Positions 63,041 to 64,000 of a DNA stretch of 64,000 nt are shown here, in pieces. A program made the position numbers and the translations under genes. Below the pieces are notes generated by a model. The model was not told where the DNA came from. It saw nothing but the letters and a program-made list of their open reading frames with translations, and ran no database searches. Position 1 is the stretch's first letter, and the number at the start of each line of letters is the position of its first letter. Origin of the DNA: Crossaster papposus (taxonomy: Eukaryota > Echinodermata > Asteroidea > Velatida > Solasteridae); assembly GCA_037893245.1 (NCBI GenBank), contig JBAIAA010000597.1, forward strand, positions 1 to 64,000, in the 5' to 3' direction.

Positions 63041-64000
63041 ATGTCAAGCCTGCTTTGTCATCTAAAAATAACCCTTGCTTCTGTTATCAATCTCTTATGT
63101 AAGTGCGAAGTAAAAGCCTACTTTGTTCTACTAGCCTGAGTTTTGTGAGCTACTTGTTTTATCGGTTTAGAGGATTTTGAAGGATTCAGGATGAGTAGCG
63201 AAAAAGTGTCTGATTTTAAAGGATGCATTGTGTTTTGTTTATAGGATGTACACAATATTTTGTATGCTCAGCCATGCATAATTAAATGTAATTTTTGTCA
63301 ACTCAATCTATTACAGTTATAAGTGGATGCTTTGTTAGGATTGAGGTAATAGTCACCCCTCTGAACAAATTCAACCAATATAAATGGATGAGACTTGAGG
63401 ATAAATCAATTTTGTGTCATGGTAGCAAGTGCAGGAGTTTGCACAAATTATAATGATTTATACACAAAAGGACCTGAGGGGTTAGAGTTAAAGCCAGTTT
63501 AAAATCATGTCAAACTTGTTCAAGACTGTTAGGGTTATACACACAAATAAAACAAGGAATACTTTTAAGCAAAAGCTTCTTTCTTGGAAGCAAAACTTCT
63601 CACATTAATGATTGCCCCAAAACGTGTACATACATAAAAACAAGCTTTTGCTTTTGTCATTAAGCATTTGCACATGCTTCGGCGCACATCTGGATGAATA
63701 ACGCTATTGTTTACAACCTAAGCATTTGCTTGGCAAGCTTAAGAAAAATCTGTTTATTAAATGCAAAAGGTTATTATATATGTTTTTCAGCAATTGCTTT
63801 TGCTTCTGCTCCTGTTTAGTACTCTTGCTTGTAAGTCATTTCTAGTTGTTATGTATTCGGCTCCAAACCTCACATTTCAATCTACTTTAATTCTTTCAAC
63901 CAAACAGTACTCAGAACTTTGTTCAGTCATAGCTGTCTACTTTCCATATTGGAAATAATTCCATACAAAGACATCACTAATTTCCCCTACTTCGACCTAT
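63041..64000. other. Unique AT-rich sequence, nothing recognised
   Basis: I see no gene, RNA or repeat that I can support here. The AAGCATTTGC/AAGCTTTTGC words recurring at 63,560-63,800 are low-complexity. Confidence 0.5.

Overview
This window looks like repeat- and transposon-rich DNA from a eukaryotic nuclear genome, most likely an aquatic invertebrate animal (mollusc-like is a guess, not a demonstration). The evidence is the set of mobile elements (a Helentron-type rolling-circle transposon, a Ty3/Gypsy LTR retrotransposon and a Polinton/Maverick), several kinds of tandem satellite, polyadenylation and splice-like signals, and no bacterial operon or rRNA/tRNA gene. No ordinary host gene could be recognised.

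Layout: 1-21,178 is one almost uninterrupted 31-bp satellite (about 680 monomers) with a rarer 36-bp CTCGAG-bearing variant monomer and higher-order duplications. 21.2-31.3 kb holds a decayed Helentron in several reading-frame pieces: PHD finger, herpesvirus-tegument-like cysteine protease, OTU protease, lysine-rich repeat, Cys-rich N-terminal region, HUH Rep, Pif1-type helicase and apurinic-like endonuclease. 31,487-31,656 is a different 31-bp minisatellite, interrupted by a full-length Gypsy element (31,657-41,242; LTRs of 1,259 and 1,249 bp, GTAC target duplication, tRNA-Leu-type primer site) with gag, pol (one-base frameshift at the start of RT) and an extra C2H2 zinc-finger ORF. The 3' LTR plus flank is repeated as an exact-looking 1,741-bp tandem duplication (39,930-43,411).

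A second satellite (about 85 bp) then carries a Polinton/Maverick (43,472-59,364, 15,893 bp) with terminal inverted repeats and a clean 5-bp ACTGA target duplication. It encodes a protein-primed family B DNA polymerase (split by one frameshift), a retroviral-type integrase, a packaging ATPase, a probable double-jelly-roll major capsid protein, two tandem paralogous probable minor capsid proteins, several small membrane/coiled-coil proteins and a 260-aa gene of unknown function with a likely 5' UTR intron. No adenain-type maturation protease is seen. After it the 85-bp satellite continues to 61.66 kb, followed by unique AT-rich sequence, a degenerate 66-bp repeat and more unique sequence.

How it fits together: the Polinton genes make up a virus-like set (replication, integration, packaging, capsid). 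The Gypsy and Helentron are independent elements that landed in or beside satellites. Several reading-frame breaks fall in short homopolymers, so some apparent pseudogenisation may be assembly error. The points most worth checking are the unidentified Polinton gene with its spliced leader, the mosaic capsid-gene duplication, the bidirectional hairpin terminator, the zinc-finger ORF of the Gypsy element and the multi-protease Helentron.
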